In this document: positions 38,353-46,841 of the stretch, in pieces
Layout of the letters: each line of letters opens with the position of its first letter
Position numbering within the stretch: position 1 is the stretch's first letter
The notes under the pieces: model-generated
Database searches by the model: none
The model's input: only the letters and a program-made list of their open reading frames with translations
What the model was told of the DNA's origin: nothing
Position numbers and translations under genes: made by a program
Source: JAUSIF01 sp963711595
Lineage (GTDB): Bacteria; Pseudomonadota; Alphaproteobacteria; Rhizobiales; Xanthobacteraceae
Assembly (NCBI GenBank): GCA_963711595.1
Contig: CAVQER010000006.1
Location: 309,593 to 373,592 of the forward strand
Reading direction: 5' to 3'
DNA length: 64,000 nucleotides

Positions 38353-39556
38353 TCAGCCCGTGCCGCTTCCTCCCAGGAAGTCGCAGATCTCTTCCGTATA
38401 GCGGGGCCACGACGGCTCATGCGACAGGATGAGGTGGTTGTTGCTTTCGAGCGCCACGAACCGCGCGTTCGGGATCCCGCGCGCGAGCAGCAACCCCTGC
38501 TCGAACGGGATTGGCGCGTCACCGCGACTATGCAGGACGAGCGTCGGTGCGGCGACCCGCGGTAGCAAGTCCCGAATATCGATGTTGCTGAAGACATTCA
38601 TCAACCGGATGGCGTTTTCCGGCGAGGCCGAGGCGCGTTCCAGATCGTTGAACCACTTCATCTCGTCGCGCGTCGCGCCCGGCACATAAAGAGAAGTGAA
38701 GACCTGCCGGAACGCCGGATTGTCCTGGCCCCAGCCGTTCCGCACGAGCGTGAGCAGCGCCTCGAACTGCGCCACCTGTTCGGGGTTGCCGCGTTTGCGC
38801 CATCCCAACGGATAGCCGCCCGACAGCACGAGCCGCGACACGCGTTCCGGATGCCGGATCGCGTATGCGATCGATACGGCCGCGCCCTGCGAAATGCCGA
38901 GCAGGGCAAACCGCTCGAGGCCGAGCGTATCCACGACCGTCTCGAGATCGCGCACGAAGGCTTCGAACGAGATGTCCTTCACCTCCCAATCCGACAGGCC
39001 GTTGCCCCGCTCGTCGTAGCGGATCAGGCGAAACCTTCCCGAAAGCACGTTAAGCAGCGGCGACCAGACCGGGCTTTGCCAATCGAACTCGATGTGGTTC
39101 AGCCAATTGGCCGCCTTGACCAGCGGCAGTCCGTCTCCACTCGTCGCAACGGCGAGGTTCACGCCATCCGCGGTCCGGCAGAACGTCACTTCCTGGGGCG
39201 TGCTGGAGTTCGGTTGCCGTTGCTGCCGCGAGCGGAGCTTCGCTTCCCTCTTCCAGAAGGTTCCCCACGAAGCGGATACCCCGCTTCGGCACCGTACGGA
39301 TGAAGGCTTGCTGCTCACCGCTGTCGCCGAGCGCGCGGCGCGCGGCATTGATCCGGTTGTTCAGGGTCGACTCGGATACGACCCGCCCGCCCCAGACGTT
39401 CTCGAGCAGGTCGTCCTTGCTCACCACGCGGTCGCGGTTCCGGATGAGGTGCAGGATAAGGTCGAACACCTGCGGCTCAACGTGCACAGATGTGCCGCCG
39501 CGGGACAATTCGCGCCGGCCGGCGTCGATGGCGTAGTCGCCGAATAGAAACCGCAT
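38353..39556 (-). pseudogene. Winged-helix DNA-binding domain fused to alpha/beta hydrolase, copy 2, frame break at the linker
   Basis: Paralogue of the gene at 37010 and in tandem with it. Start ATG 39556 (MRFLFGDYAIDAGRRELSRG) follows GGGAG. The winged helix ends RGIRFVGNLLEEGSEAPLAA; the hydrolase (from STPQEVTFCRTADGVNLAVA) has nucleophile LLGISQGAAVSIAYAIRHP, acid VLHSRGDAPIPFEQ and His in LESNNHLILSHEPSW. One extra base in GAGTTC at 39206-39211 separates the frames; without it the linker reads AAATATDSSTPQEV and a GAGTC site returns. The fusion suggests a regulator whose hydrolase-like domain binds or cleaves an effector. About 75 percent of the hydrolase residues look shared with copy 1 by eye. 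Confidence 0.75.
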
Positions 39557-39707
39557 GCGCCGGCTCCCTGCCGACCCCCGCCACCCGAGCGGGAACGAAA
39601 ATGGCGGGCTTCTAGAGGAAAAATCAAGGGTCCCCCAAAGACACCACGCGCGCGCTGCTGCACACGGGAAGCCTGCCCACACTACGGGAAACGCTGCCGC
39701 AACGCGG

Positions 39708-40544
39708 ATGGCCGCCATGATTGATGAAGAGCGTGGATCGATCGACTACGAGGAGCGCGGGCACGGCCCCACGGTCGTGTTCGTGCCGGGATCGTGCAGC
39801 ACCGGCGCCGCCTGGCGGCCGGTGATCTCACGTCTGGAACGCAACTATCGTTGCGTGACGACGAGCCTGCTCGGGTACGGCGGAACGACCGAGCGGCGCG
39901 CGAGCCTCCTCACCGATATTTCCGACGAAGCGGAGGTCGTCGAAACGGTCGTCCGGCGCACCGGCGGCCCCGTGCACCTCGTCGGTCACTCGTTCGGCGG
40001 CGTCGCCGCGCTCGCAGTGGCGCTACGCGATCGGGTGCCGCTCCTGAGCCTCGTGATCCTCGAGGCGCCGGCGGTCGAGCTGCTGCGCCACACGAAGGAT
40101 TGGGAGCACTACTGCGCGTTTCGCGACATGACCGGAAACTATTTCGCGGCCCACTACGCCGGCGAGCAGGAAGCAATCGCGTCGATGATCGACTTCTACG
40201 GCGGCCCGGGCACGTTCGCCTCGTGGCCCGAGCGGGTCCGCAGCTATGCCGTGAAGACGACACCGACCAACATCCTCGACTGGGCGGATGCGTACGGCTT
40301 CTCGCTCACTGCCACCCGGCTGAGGGCGATCGACATTCCGACGCTCATCGTGCGGGGCGGAGCCAGTCACCCGGCCATGCTGCGGACGAACGAGCTCCTC
40401 GGCCGGTTCATCGGCGGCGCTTCGGTCGTCACCGTCGAGGGCGCTGCGCACTTCATGATCAACACCCATCCCGACGAGGTGGCGCGGATCATCGCGCGCG
40501 AGCTTGACCGCTCCGAGCTCCATCGCCAGTCCGTCGCCGCTTGA
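39708..40544 (+). CDS. Alpha/beta hydrolase
   Basis: A 278-residue alpha/beta hydrolase: YEERGHGPTVVFVPGSCSTG (oxyanion-side loop), nucleophile elbow VHLVGHSFGGVAALAVAL with Ser, acid region PTLIVRGGASHPAMLRTN, and the catalytic His in VEGAAHFMINTHPDEVA. The substrate is unknown. Start at 39708 (MAAMIDEE) or the ATG nine bases on; both are without a strong ribosome site. It is divergent from the winged-helix/hydrolase copy 2, and the small gene downstream may be in the same transcript. Confidence 0.85.
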   Translation: MAAMIDEERGSIDYEERGHGPTVVFVPGSCSTGAAWRPVISRLERNYRCVTTSLLGYGGTTERRASLLTDISDEAEVVETVVRRTGGPVHLVGHSFGGVAALAVALRDRVPLLSLVILEAPAVELLRHTKDWEHYCAFRDMTGNYFAAHYAGEQEAIASMIDFYGGPGTFASWPERVRSYAVKTTPTNILDWADAYGFSLTATRLRAIDIPTLIVRGGASHPAMLRTNELLGRFIGGASVVTVEGAAHFMINTHPDEVARIIARELDRSELHRQSVAA

Positions 40545-40591
40545 GGCACGCAGTCGATTCTGAAATTCGCCGCACAGGAGATTGCGGGTCG

Positions 40592-40825
40592 ATGCACTAC
40601 CTCATCCGACTGTCCACCTGGCTCATCGCCGTCTTCGCATTCTTCGCGAACGTCTTCGCGGCGTTTCGCAAGACCCCGATGGAAGACCGTGATCCCGATC
40701 CGGTCGCCCGCGCAATCGAAAAGCTGGTCGACCCGGAAACGCTGCCCCGCGGTGCCGACCTCGGAATCGATCTGAGGAGAGCACGCGCCTACTACCGCCG
40801 TCGCAAATGGGAGCCTTCGCAATGA
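40592..40825 (+). CDS. Small N-terminally anchored protein, unknown
   Basis: A 77-residue protein: one hydrophobic helix (YLIRLSTWLIAVFAFFANVF) then a charged tail (DRDPDPVARAIEKLVDPETL, RRARAYYRRRKWEP). AGGAG lies upstream of the ATG at 40592. Its stop overlaps the start of mddA (ATGA), so the two are coupled. I do not know the family; the coupling hints at a role beside MddA in the membrane. Confidence 0.65.
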   Translation: MHYLIRLSTWLIAVFAFFANVFAAFRKTPMEDRDPDPVARAIEKLVDPETLPRGADLGIDLRRARAYYRRRKWEPSQ

Positions 40826-41616
40826 CCCGTGCCCTGACGTTTCTCTACGGCCTCGCCGCCTACTTGTTGTTTCTTGTCGCGTTCCTCTACGCCATCGGCT
40901 TCGTGACCGGCGTATTCGTGCCGAAGACGATCGACTCCGGCCCGGTCGTGCCGATCATCGAAGCGGTCGTCGTCAACCTGCTGCTGCTGTCGCTGTTCGC
41001 GATCCAGCACAGCGGCATGGCGCGCCAGCCGTTCAAACGCTGGTGGACTCGATATGTACCGGTCTCGATCGAGCGCAGCACGTACGTGCTGTTCGCGAGC
41101 CTCTGCCTGGTCCTCATTTTCTGGCAGTGGCGGCCGATCCCGACTGTAGTCTGGCACATCGAAAATCCGACAATCGCCGTGGCGCTGCTCGGCGTGTCGC
41201 TGTTCGGCTGGTTCCTGGTGCTGCTCAGCACGTTCCTCATCAATCACTTCGAGCTGTTCGGTCTGCACCAGGTCATTCTCAACATCTTCGGCCGCAAGAT
41301 GCCGGAGCCGCATTTCAAGACGCCGGTGCTTTACAAGGTCGTGCGTCACCCGATCTATCTCGGCTTCATCATCGCGTTCTGGGCCGCTCCAACCATGACC
41401 GTGGGACACCTGCTCTTCGCGGCGGTGACTACGGCCTACATCTTCGTCGGCATCTGGCTGGAAGAGCGGGATCTCGTCAGCATGTTCGGCGACGAGTACC
41501 GCCGCTACCGCCAGCGTGTCGCGATGTTGATTCCGTTCTGGCGCGGATCCGAGCAACCGGCACCGCAGGACCGCGCCCGCGAGATCGACCGGGTGAAAAA
41601 TCAACTAGCCCGCTGA
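40822..41616 (+). CDS. mddA: Methanethiol S-methyltransferase (MddA-type)
   Basis: A 264-residue membrane protein of the NnrU/ICMT-like fold that methylates methanethiol with SAM to give dimethyl sulfide. MddA features: LTFLYGLAAYLLFLVAFLYA, FAIQHSGMARQPFKRWWTRY, IERSTYVLFASLCLVLIFWQ, LLSTFLINHFELFGLHQV, the methyltransferase motif YKVVRHPIYLGFIIAFWAAP and GIWLEERDLVSMFGDEYRRY. The ATG start is set by the four-base overlap with the preceding small gene. Family assignment is strong; activity is inferred. Confidence 0.85.
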   Translation: MTRALTFLYGLAAYLLFLVAFLYAIGFVTGVFVPKTIDSGPVVPIIEAVVVNLLLLSLFAIQHSGMARQPFKRWWTRYVPVSIERSTYVLFASLCLVLIFWQWRPIPTVVWHIENPTIAVALLGVSLFGWFLVLLSTFLINHFELFGLHQVILNIFGRKMPEPHFKTPVLYKVVRHPIYLGFIIAFWAAPTMTVGHLLFAAVTTAYIFVGIWLEERDLVSMFGDEYRRYRQRVAMLIPFWRGSEQPAPQDRAREIDRVKNQLAR

Positions 41617-41624
41617 GACTCCCC

Positions 41625-41886
41625 CTGCCCTCTCCCTGCGCTCGCCAGAGCGTTGGGGAGAGGGATTTTTTTGTTCTAAGAATTTCGTGCGTTGATGCTC
41701 GCGAGCGAGTCCGAGGTCGCGCCTGCTTCCCTCTCCCCGCTTGCGGGGAGAGGGTGGCGAGCGGCGAGCAGAGCGAGGCGCGAGCCGGGTGAGGGGCATG
41801 GCGCGACGATGCACCGCCCCTCACCCGCCTCGCTCGCCCAAAGGCTCGCTCGGCACCCTCTCCCCGCTCACGCGGGGAGAGGGATA
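41625..41886. repeat. Intergenic palindromic repeats, family C, three units
   Basis: This 277-base gap between mddA and the DUF6600 gene holds no gene. It contains CCCTCTCCCTGCGCTCGCCA...GGGGAGAGGG (41627-41664), CTCTCCCCGCTTGCGGGGAG with AGGGTGGCGAGCGGCGAGCA (41731-41800), and an inverted unit CCCTCACCCGCC...CTCTCCCCGCTCACGCGGGG ending near 41883. Confidence 0.85.
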
Positions 41887-41893
41887 AGAATGC

Positions 41894-43516
41894 TCAATTA
41901 CCCTTGCCCTTTTCGTCGTCCTTGGCCTTGCCGCCACCTTTCGGGCTGTCCTGCTTCCCTGCGCCGCCGCCCGGCGGAGATGACGGCCCGGATGCACGCG
42001 GCTGGTCCTGCTGCTGAGGTGCAGCCTGCTTCGGCTCCGGACCCTTCGGCGCGGATTGCTGCTTCGTCTCCGGCGCCGACTGCTTCTCCGCCTTCGGCAT
42101 CACGCTCTGCTTGTCCTGGCCCTTGTCCGGCCTCTCGTCGCGACGGGTCTCGCTCTTCTGTTGGCCCTTCTGGTCCGGCTCCGGCATCTTGGTGACGCCC
42201 GGCGGCTGCTTGCCCTTGTCGTCGGCCTTGGTCTTCGCGAGATCATCGGCTTTGGATTTCGCGCCGGCGGCGTCCTTTGCCTTTGCGTCATCCATCTTCG
42301 CCTTTGCGCCCGCGCCCGGGTCCGTCTTCGTCGCGTCCTTTGCCTGAGACTTGGGCTCGGCCTTCGTGTCGACAGGCGAAGTCTTCGCCGCATCCTTCGC
42401 CTTCCCTGCGTCGTCAGCCTTGGTCTTGGCCGCGTCCTTTGCTTTGGCGGCGTCGTCAGCCTTGGTCTTGGCCGCGTCCTTCGCGGCGTCCGGACCCTTC
42501 GTCGTGTCCGGACCTTTCGTCGTGTCCGGACCTTTCGTCGTGTCGGGGCCCTTCGTCGAGTTCGGGCCCTTCGTGCCGCTCGGCTGCTGCGCCGTCTCCT
42601 TGGCGGCGGTCGGCGGACGATCGCCGAGCTTCCCTTCCTCGCCCTTCTTCAACGCCTGCGGCGGCGGCACGTCCTTCGCCGGTGCGATCGTTTCCGTCTT
42701 CTCCGTGACTTGCGCGCGAACGCGCTCACGGCCCCGTTCGCGCTGGTCGCCGCGGATCTCCACCGCGTTCTGCACCCCGGCGGTGCCGATCACCACGGTC
42801 GGCCTGACATTCACAACGCGGATCGGCCGGCCGATGCGAGCGGCGACGATCGCCGGCTCGATACCGGCGTTCACGGCGATGCGCGGACCGCGATCGACAA
42901 TGATCGTGCGGTTCACGACCACCGTCTCGCGGATGTAGATCACGCGCTCGCGCTGCGGGACCACCACGGTGCGGATGTTCCGAGCGGTGAAATTATTGAA
43001 GCTGACGAACACCCAGTAGTCGGGATTGTCATCGTATTCGTAGACGACTTGCTGCGGCGGCAGTGGCGCCCAGCCGGCATGGCGGTCGCCGCGGCGCCAT
43101 TGCACCCAGGCGGGTCCCCACTCGTTGCCGGGGATCCAGATCCAGCCGACCTGCGGCTCGAGCACCCAGCGGCCGTAGTGGTAGGTCACCCAGCCGAAAT
43201 CCTCGTCTGAATCCCAGTACCAACCCCACTCGTCTGTGTAGACCCAGCGGCCTTCCGTGTACGGCCGCCAATCGCGTTCGCGCCGCGCCGGAATCCAGAT
43301 TTCGCCCCAGCGATCGTGCCGCTGCCATCGCCCATGCGGGGTTAGCGCACTGCGGAATTGCACATCGAGCGAAACGCCCTGCGCCTGTGCCGTGGTGATG
43401 AGCGGCCGTACGCCGTCACCTGGAATGAGCGTGACCGCAACGGCGATCGCAATCGTGACCACCGCGGTCGAGCCGAGCAGAATTGAACTGGTCGTGCGTT
43501 TGATGGACTTGGCCAT
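41894..43516 (-). CDS. DUF6600 protein with long low-complexity C-terminal tail
   Basis: A 540-residue exported protein. A signal segment (ILLGSTAVVTIAIAVAVTL) leads to a DUF6600 region rich in Trp-Gly repeats (HGRWQRHDRWGEIWIPAR, WVYTDEWGWYWDSDEDFGW, WIPGNEWGPAWVQWRRG). Residues from about 275 on are disordered and Lys/Ala/Asp/Pro-rich, with KGPDTT units and AKTKADDAAKAKDA repeats. Such proteins are envelope-associated with unknown function; the tail resembles cell-wall or DNA-binding linkers. The start ATG is at 43516; AGGGATTCCAC precedes it. Confidence 0.8.
   Translation of the reverse strand: MAKSIKRTTSSILLGSTAVVTIAIAVAVTLIPGDGVRPLITTAQAQGVSLDVQFRSALTPHGRWQRHDRWGEIWIPARRERDWRPYTEGRWVYTDEWGWYWDSDEDFGWVTYHYGRWVLEPQVGWIWIPGNEWGPAWVQWRRGDRHAGWAPLPPQQVVYEYDDNPDYWVFVSFNNFTARNIRTVVVPQRERVIYIRETVVVNRTIIVDRGPRIAVNAGIEPAIVAARIGRPIRVVNVRPTVVIGTAGVQNAVEIRGDQRERGRERVRAQVTEKTETIAPAKDVPPPQALKKGEEGKLGDRPPTAAKETAQQPSGTKGPNSTKGPDTTKGPDTTKGPDTTKGPDAAKDAAKTKADDAAKAKDAAKTKADDAGKAKDAAKTSPVDTKAEPKSQAKDATKTDPGAGAKAKMDDAKAKDAAGAKSKADDLAKTKADDKGKQPPGVTKMPEPDQKGQQKSETRRDERPDKGQDKQSVMPKAEKQSAPETKQQSAPKGPEPKQAAPQQQDQPRASGPSSPPGGGAGKQDSPKGGGKAKDDEKGKGN
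42488..42575. repeat. 18-base tandem repeat inside the DUF6600 gene
   Basis: About four and a half copies of TCCGGACCTTTCGTCGTG (plus-strand sense) encode the KGPDTT units on the minus strand. The end copies have diverged (GGGGCCCTTCGTCGAG). Such arrays change copy number readily. Confidence 0.85.
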
Positions 43517-43629
43517 GTGGAATCCCTCCCAACGAGAACGTCCCGGTGGCGATCAACGCGCATGGGGATGGGCGGTTCCTCCCGGGCCACGACGTGCTAG
43601 ATGAACGTCTCCTGAATGTGGAACTATCC

Positions 43630-44244
43630 ATGTCGCTTGAGCTCTATCTCGCTTACGTACTGGCCTGCTTCATCGTCGTCATCGTTCCCGGCCCGACCGT
43701 CACGCTGATTGTGGCGAACTCGATCACGCACGGAACGCGTGCAGGGCTACTCAACGTCGCGGGGACCCAGGTAGGGCTTGGACTGATCCTCTTGATCGTC
43801 CTCATCGGCCTCGCTTCGATCATCGAGACCATGGGCTTCTGGTTCGATTGGGTGCGGCTCGCCGGCGCCGCCTACCTCGTCTGGCTCGGCTGGAAGTTCC
43901 TGCGTTCGCCCGGCGCGCTCGGCGATCCGAAACGCACCCCCGCGCCGCGGGGCGGATTCCTGCTGCAGGGCTTTCTCGTGCTGCTGAGCAATCCGAAGGC
44001 GCTGCTCATGTTCGGCGCCTTCATTCCGCAATTCGTCAACCCGCATGGAGATTATGTCGGGCAGGTCGTGCTGCTCGGCCTCACCGCCATGGCGCTCGCG
44101 ACCACCTTCGACAGCCTCTATGCCGTGCTGAGCGGCCGGGCGCGCACACTGCTGACGCCCGAGCGGGTGCGGCTCGTCTCGCGCCTTTCCGGCGGCTTCC
44201 TCATCGGCGGCGGCGTCTGGCTCGCGTTTGCGCGGGCGCGGTGA
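43630..44244 (+). CDS. LysE-family amino acid / metabolite exporter
   Basis: A 204-residue inner-membrane protein with six predicted helices. Family signature: YLAYVLACFIVVIVPGPTVT, SITHGTRAGLLNVAGTQVGL, GAAYLVWLGWKFLRSPGAL, and GFLLQGFLVLLSNPKALLMF. LysE/RhtB members export amino acids; the substrate is unknown. The ATG at 43630 aligns with the family start; an upstream in-frame start would add unrelated sequence. It is divergent from the DUF6600 gene. Confidence 0.9.
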   Translation: MSLELYLAYVLACFIVVIVPGPTVTLIVANSITHGTRAGLLNVAGTQVGLGLILLIVLIGLASIIETMGFWFDWVRLAGAAYLVWLGWKFLRSPGALGDPKRTPAPRGGFLLQGFLVLLSNPKALLMFGAFIPQFVNPHGDYVGQVVLLGLTAMALATTFDSLYAVLSGRARTLLTPERVRLVSRLSGGFLIGGGVWLAFARAR

Positions 44245-44280
44245 TTCCCAATTGTCATGCCCGTGCGATTCTTGTTTGTG

Positions 44281-44367
44281 TCATGGCCGGGCTTGTCCCG
44301 GCCATCCACGCCTACCCTCCTAGCAAGAAAGGCGTGGATGCCCGCGACAAGCGCGGGCATGACGATT
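44281..44367. repeat. Intergenic palindromic repeat, family A
   Basis: Two hairpins facing each other: ATGGCCGGGCTTGTCCCGGC CATCCACGCC, a variable spacer, then GGCGTGGATG with CCCGCGACAAGCGCGGG CATGACGATT. The same plan recurs at 46750, 53453, 54563, 57443, 59329 and 63871 with a half-unit at 55581. Confidence 0.9.
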
Positions 44368-44392
44368 TCTTAAACCGTAGGAGAAAGTCAAA

Positions 44393-44578
44393 ATGCCCGA
44401 GATCATCGTTCATCTCGCCGAAGGCCGCGCCGCCGATGCAAAGAAGGCGCTGATGAAGGACATCACGGAGGCCGTGGTGAAGAACCTCGGCGCCAAGCCC
44501 GAGACCGTCACGGTCTCGATCATCGAGACGCCGCGCGCGCTGAAGATGAAGGGCGGCGTTCTGTTCAGCGAGCGGTGA
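44393..44578 (+). CDS. 4-oxalocrotonate tautomerase family protein
   Basis: A 61-residue protein of the 2-hydroxymuconate tautomerase family. After Met removal Pro1 is the catalytic base (MPEIIVHLAEGRAADAKKAL), and the conserved Arg-side segment TVSIIETPRALKMKGG follows. These small hexameric enzymes isomerise unsaturated keto acids in aromatic degradation or have lost that role. It stands alone between two repeat blocks, with AGGAGAAAGTCAAA ahead of the ATG. Confidence 0.88.
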   Translation: MPEIIVHLAEGRAADAKKALMKDITEAVVKNLGAKPETVTVSIIETPRALKMKGGVLFSER

Positions 44579-44597
44579 ACACTTCGCTTCCCCCACC

Positions 44598-44758
44598 CGC
44601 TCGTCCCCGCGGAAGCGGGGACCCAGAGCAATTCTGCACTGGATTCCCGCTTGCCGCGCCGACGAGCCCGGTTCAGGGCGAGTGTCCGGCGCGGCGGCTA
44701 TTTACGAGCCGCGCTGGCTGCTCGCTTCGCTCGCCAGCGCGGCGCGGGAATGAGCGGA
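44598..44758. repeat. Intergenic palindromic repeats, family B with extended stem
   Basis: GTCCCCGCGGAAGCGGGGAC followed by CCAGAGCAATTCTGCACTGG, ATTCCCGCTTGC, a GC-rich middle (CGCGCTGGCTGC with GCCAGCGCGGCGC) and GCGGGAATGAGCGG. It occupies the gap between the tautomerase and SRPBCC genes. Confidence 0.75.
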
Positions 44759-44775
44759 TAATTTTGCCGAGCGCG

Positions 44776-45318
44776 TTACGGAATCATCTTCTCGTACTTT
44801 GCCTCGAGCTTCGCCTGCGTATCCCAGAAGCGCGGCGGCTTGGTGCTGCGCAGCCGGCTCTCGAGCATCAGGAGGTGCAGGTGCCAGCCGCCCGAGACGC
44901 TGACCAGATTGTCGCGGGTCGGCAGACGCCGATGCGTGAGCGTAAGCTGCACATCGTCGCCGACGGGCTCGAGTTCGAACACGACCTCTGTCGGCTTCCC
45001 GCCCCACTCCCAGCTCCACGCCAGTAAGCGCGGCGGCTGATACTGCGTAATGCGCGTTTCGGAGGTCGAACCTTCGACCGCACTTCGGTATTTCTCCGGC
45101 GCGATCTCGTCCGGCTGGGCGAGATTGGCATGCCGGAAATAGAGATCGTTCTTGCCACCGACCCGCGGCTCGAGCTCGCCACCGGCGAACCACGTGGCGC
45201 GTTTCTCCGGCTCGGTGAGATAGGCCCACACGCGCTCGATCGGCCCGGGCAGCAGCCGTTGGAACCGAATCGTGTTCTTGTCGATAAGTTCGCCGTCGGC
45301 TTGCAAGACATCACTCAT
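44776..45318 (-). CDS. SRPBCC (AHSA1-like) domain protein
   Basis: A 180-residue START/AHSA1-fold protein: IRFQRLLPGPIERVWAYLTE, PEKRATWFAGGELEPRVGG, LAWSWEWGGKPTEVVFELEP, VQLTLTHRRLP and GGWHLHLLMLESRL. Members bind a hydrophobic small molecule. The ATG at 45318 overlaps the stop of the ArsR gene by four bases. ArsR-SRPBCC pairs of this type are widespread; the ligand is generally unknown. Confidence 0.88.
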   Translation of the reverse strand: MSDVLQADGELIDKNTIRFQRLLPGPIERVWAYLTEPEKRATWFAGGELEPRVGGKNDLYFRHANLAQPDEIAPEKYRSAVEGSTSETRITQYQPPRLLAWSWEWGGKPTEVVFELEPVGDDVQLTLTHRRLPTRDNLVSVSGGWHLHLLMLESRLRSTKPPRFWDTQAKLEAKYEKMIP

Positions 45319-45641
45319 GACTTTTTCCTTCCTGCGTTGCGGTCGTCTTCCTTGAGAACGCGCTCGAGTGCATCGAGCTTGCCGCGCCAGAAGCGGCGCA
45401 CCCGCGTCAGCCATTCGTCCATTTCCTGAAACCCGGCCGGATCAAGCTGATACATGCGCCGTTGCGCGTCGATGCGTGTGCGCACGAGCTTCGCGTCCCT
45501 CAAGACTTTGAGATGCTGCGAGATCGCCGGCGCGCTCACGTCGAACTTGTCGGCGATGGCGCCGGCGGATAGTTCGCGCCCGGCGAGCATCTCGACGATG
45601 CGCTGGCGCGTGGGATCGGCAAGAGCTGTAAGAACCTGCAT
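45315..45641 (-). CDS. ArsR-family transcriptional regulator
   Basis: A 108-residue winged-helix regulator: MQVLTALADPTRQRIVEMLA, ELSAGAIADKFDVSAPAISQ, HLKVLRDAKLVRTRIDAQRR and MYQLDPAGFQEMDEWLTRVR. Metal-binding Cys residues of classic ArsR are absent, which fits the SRPBCC-linked subgroup. It is coupled to the SRPBCC gene. Between it and the EamA gene, at 45650-45690, there is an AT-rich TTAATTAAGTC stretch probably holding both promoters. Confidence 0.92.
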   Translation of the reverse strand: MQVLTALADPTRQRIVEMLAGRELSAGAIADKFDVSAPAISQHLKVLRDAKLVRTRIDAQRRMYQLDPAGFQEMDEWLTRVRRFWRGKLDALERVLKEDDRNAGRKKS

Positions 45642-45789
45642 GACCGCAATATAAGTCTGTACTTAATTAAGTCAAGACTTATATTGGCAGTAGTCTGAAG
45701 CCGGCTTTCAAGTAGCGCATTGACTTGGAACCGCACCGGCCCGAAACAGTCGCAGCGAAGCGCGGGTCGCCTGATCCAAAACCCGCGAA

Positions 45790-46740
45790 TTGAAGGCGAC
45801 GCGCTTGCAGCCCCGCAAATCGGACGAGAAGAGCTACGCTTTCGCAATCGCGATGCTGTTCGCGCTCGCGACGCTGTGGTCGCTCTCCTACACGCTGACG
45901 AAGATCGCCGTGGTCACCATCCCGCCGATCACGCTCACCGCCATCCGCGCCACGATCGCGGGGCTGCTCCTGCTGCTCGTCATGCGGCTGCAGGGGGCGA
46001 AGTTGCCGCGCGATCCAAAGCTGCTCCGGCAGCTCATGCGGCAATCGTTCCTGAACAGCATCATTCCGTTCACGCTGATCGCCTGGGCGCAATCGACGGT
46101 CGACGTGAATATCGGCGTGATCCTCAGCTCCACGTCGCCGATCTTCACTTTCTTTCTCACCTGGGCGATCACGCACCATGAACCCGCAACCGCACGCAAG
46201 CTGTTCGGCGTCGTTGCGGGCCTCACCGGCATCTGCCTGATTGTCGGCGCGGGCGCGCTCTCCGGTATCGGCACGGATCTTCTTGCGCAACTTGCGTTGC
46301 TCGCGGCCGCGTTCTCCTACTCATGCGCCGCGATTTTCGGGCGCAGTTTCGACGACCTCGATCCGATCGTGCCGTCGGCATTCACGGTGATGTTCGCGAG
46401 CATCGTGCTCGTGCCCGTCAGCCTCCTTGTCGATCGCCCCTGGACGATTTCCCCGTCCGCCGCGTCGCTCGCCGCGCTCGCAGCCCTCTCCGTATTTTCT
46501 ACGGCGCTTGCCTACGTCATCTACTTCTGGCTCTTGAAGACGTTGGGCTCGATCGGCGTCACGTCGCAGTCGTACTTGCGCATCCCGATCGGCGTGCTGT
46601 TCGGCGTCGTTTTTCTTGGCGAGACATTGCTCACCAGCACATGGATCGGCCTGGCCTGCGTATTGGTTGGCGTGGTCGCGATGACGCTGCCATCGGGTGG
46701 GCAGCGGAAGCGCAAGGCCGAGCTCGTCGCGCCTGATTAA
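45790..46740 (+). CDS. EamA/DMT-family transporter
   Basis: A 316-residue protein with ten hydrophobic segments in two EamA repeats: IAMLFALATLWSLSYTLTKI, LNSIIPFTLIAWAQSTVDVN, GAGALSGIGTDLLAQLALLA, and YVIYFWLLKTLGSIGVTSQS with YLRIPIGVLFGVVFLGETLL. Members export metabolites; substrate unknown. The start is unclear: TTG at 45790 or 45805, or a Met within the first helix; none has a good ribosome site. It is divergent from the ArsR-SRPBCC pair. Confidence 0.88.
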   Translation: MKATRLQPRKSDEKSYAFAIAMLFALATLWSLSYTLTKIAVVTIPPITLTAIRATIAGLLLLLVMRLQGAKLPRDPKLLRQLMRQSFLNSIIPFTLIAWAQSTVDVNIGVILSSTSPIFTFFLTWAITHHEPATARKLFGVVAGLTGICLIVGAGALSGIGTDLLAQLALLAAAFSYSCAAIFGRSFDDLDPIVPSAFTVMFASIVLVPVSLLVDRPWTISPSAASLAALAALSVFSTALAYVIYFWLLKTLGSIGVTSQSYLRIPIGVLFGVVFLGETLLTSTWIGLACVLVGVVAMTLPSGGQRKRKAELVAPD

Positions 46741-46749
46741 GTGAGGTGC

Positions 46750-46838
46750 CATGGCCGGGCTTGTCCCGGCCATCCACGTCTTCCTGTTCTCGGTGAAGGA
46801 AGGCGTGGATGCCCGCGACAAGCGCGGGCATGACGATT
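46750..46838. repeat. Intergenic palindromic repeat, family A
   Basis: CATGGCCGGGCTTGTCCCGG CCATCCACGTC, spacer, GGCGTGGATGCCCGCGACAA GCGCGGGCATGACGATT. Closely matches the copy at 44281. Confidence 0.9.
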
Positions 46839-46841
46839 GGC

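Noticed and set aside
42488..42575. Regular short repeats considered as a CRISPR array
   Set aside because: The units are contiguous 18-base coding repeats without spacers, inside a protein gene.
42056..43210. A 384-codon plus-strand ORF opposite the DUF6600 gene
   Set aside because: Leu/Arg-rich antisense of a repetitive gene; no start signal and no family.
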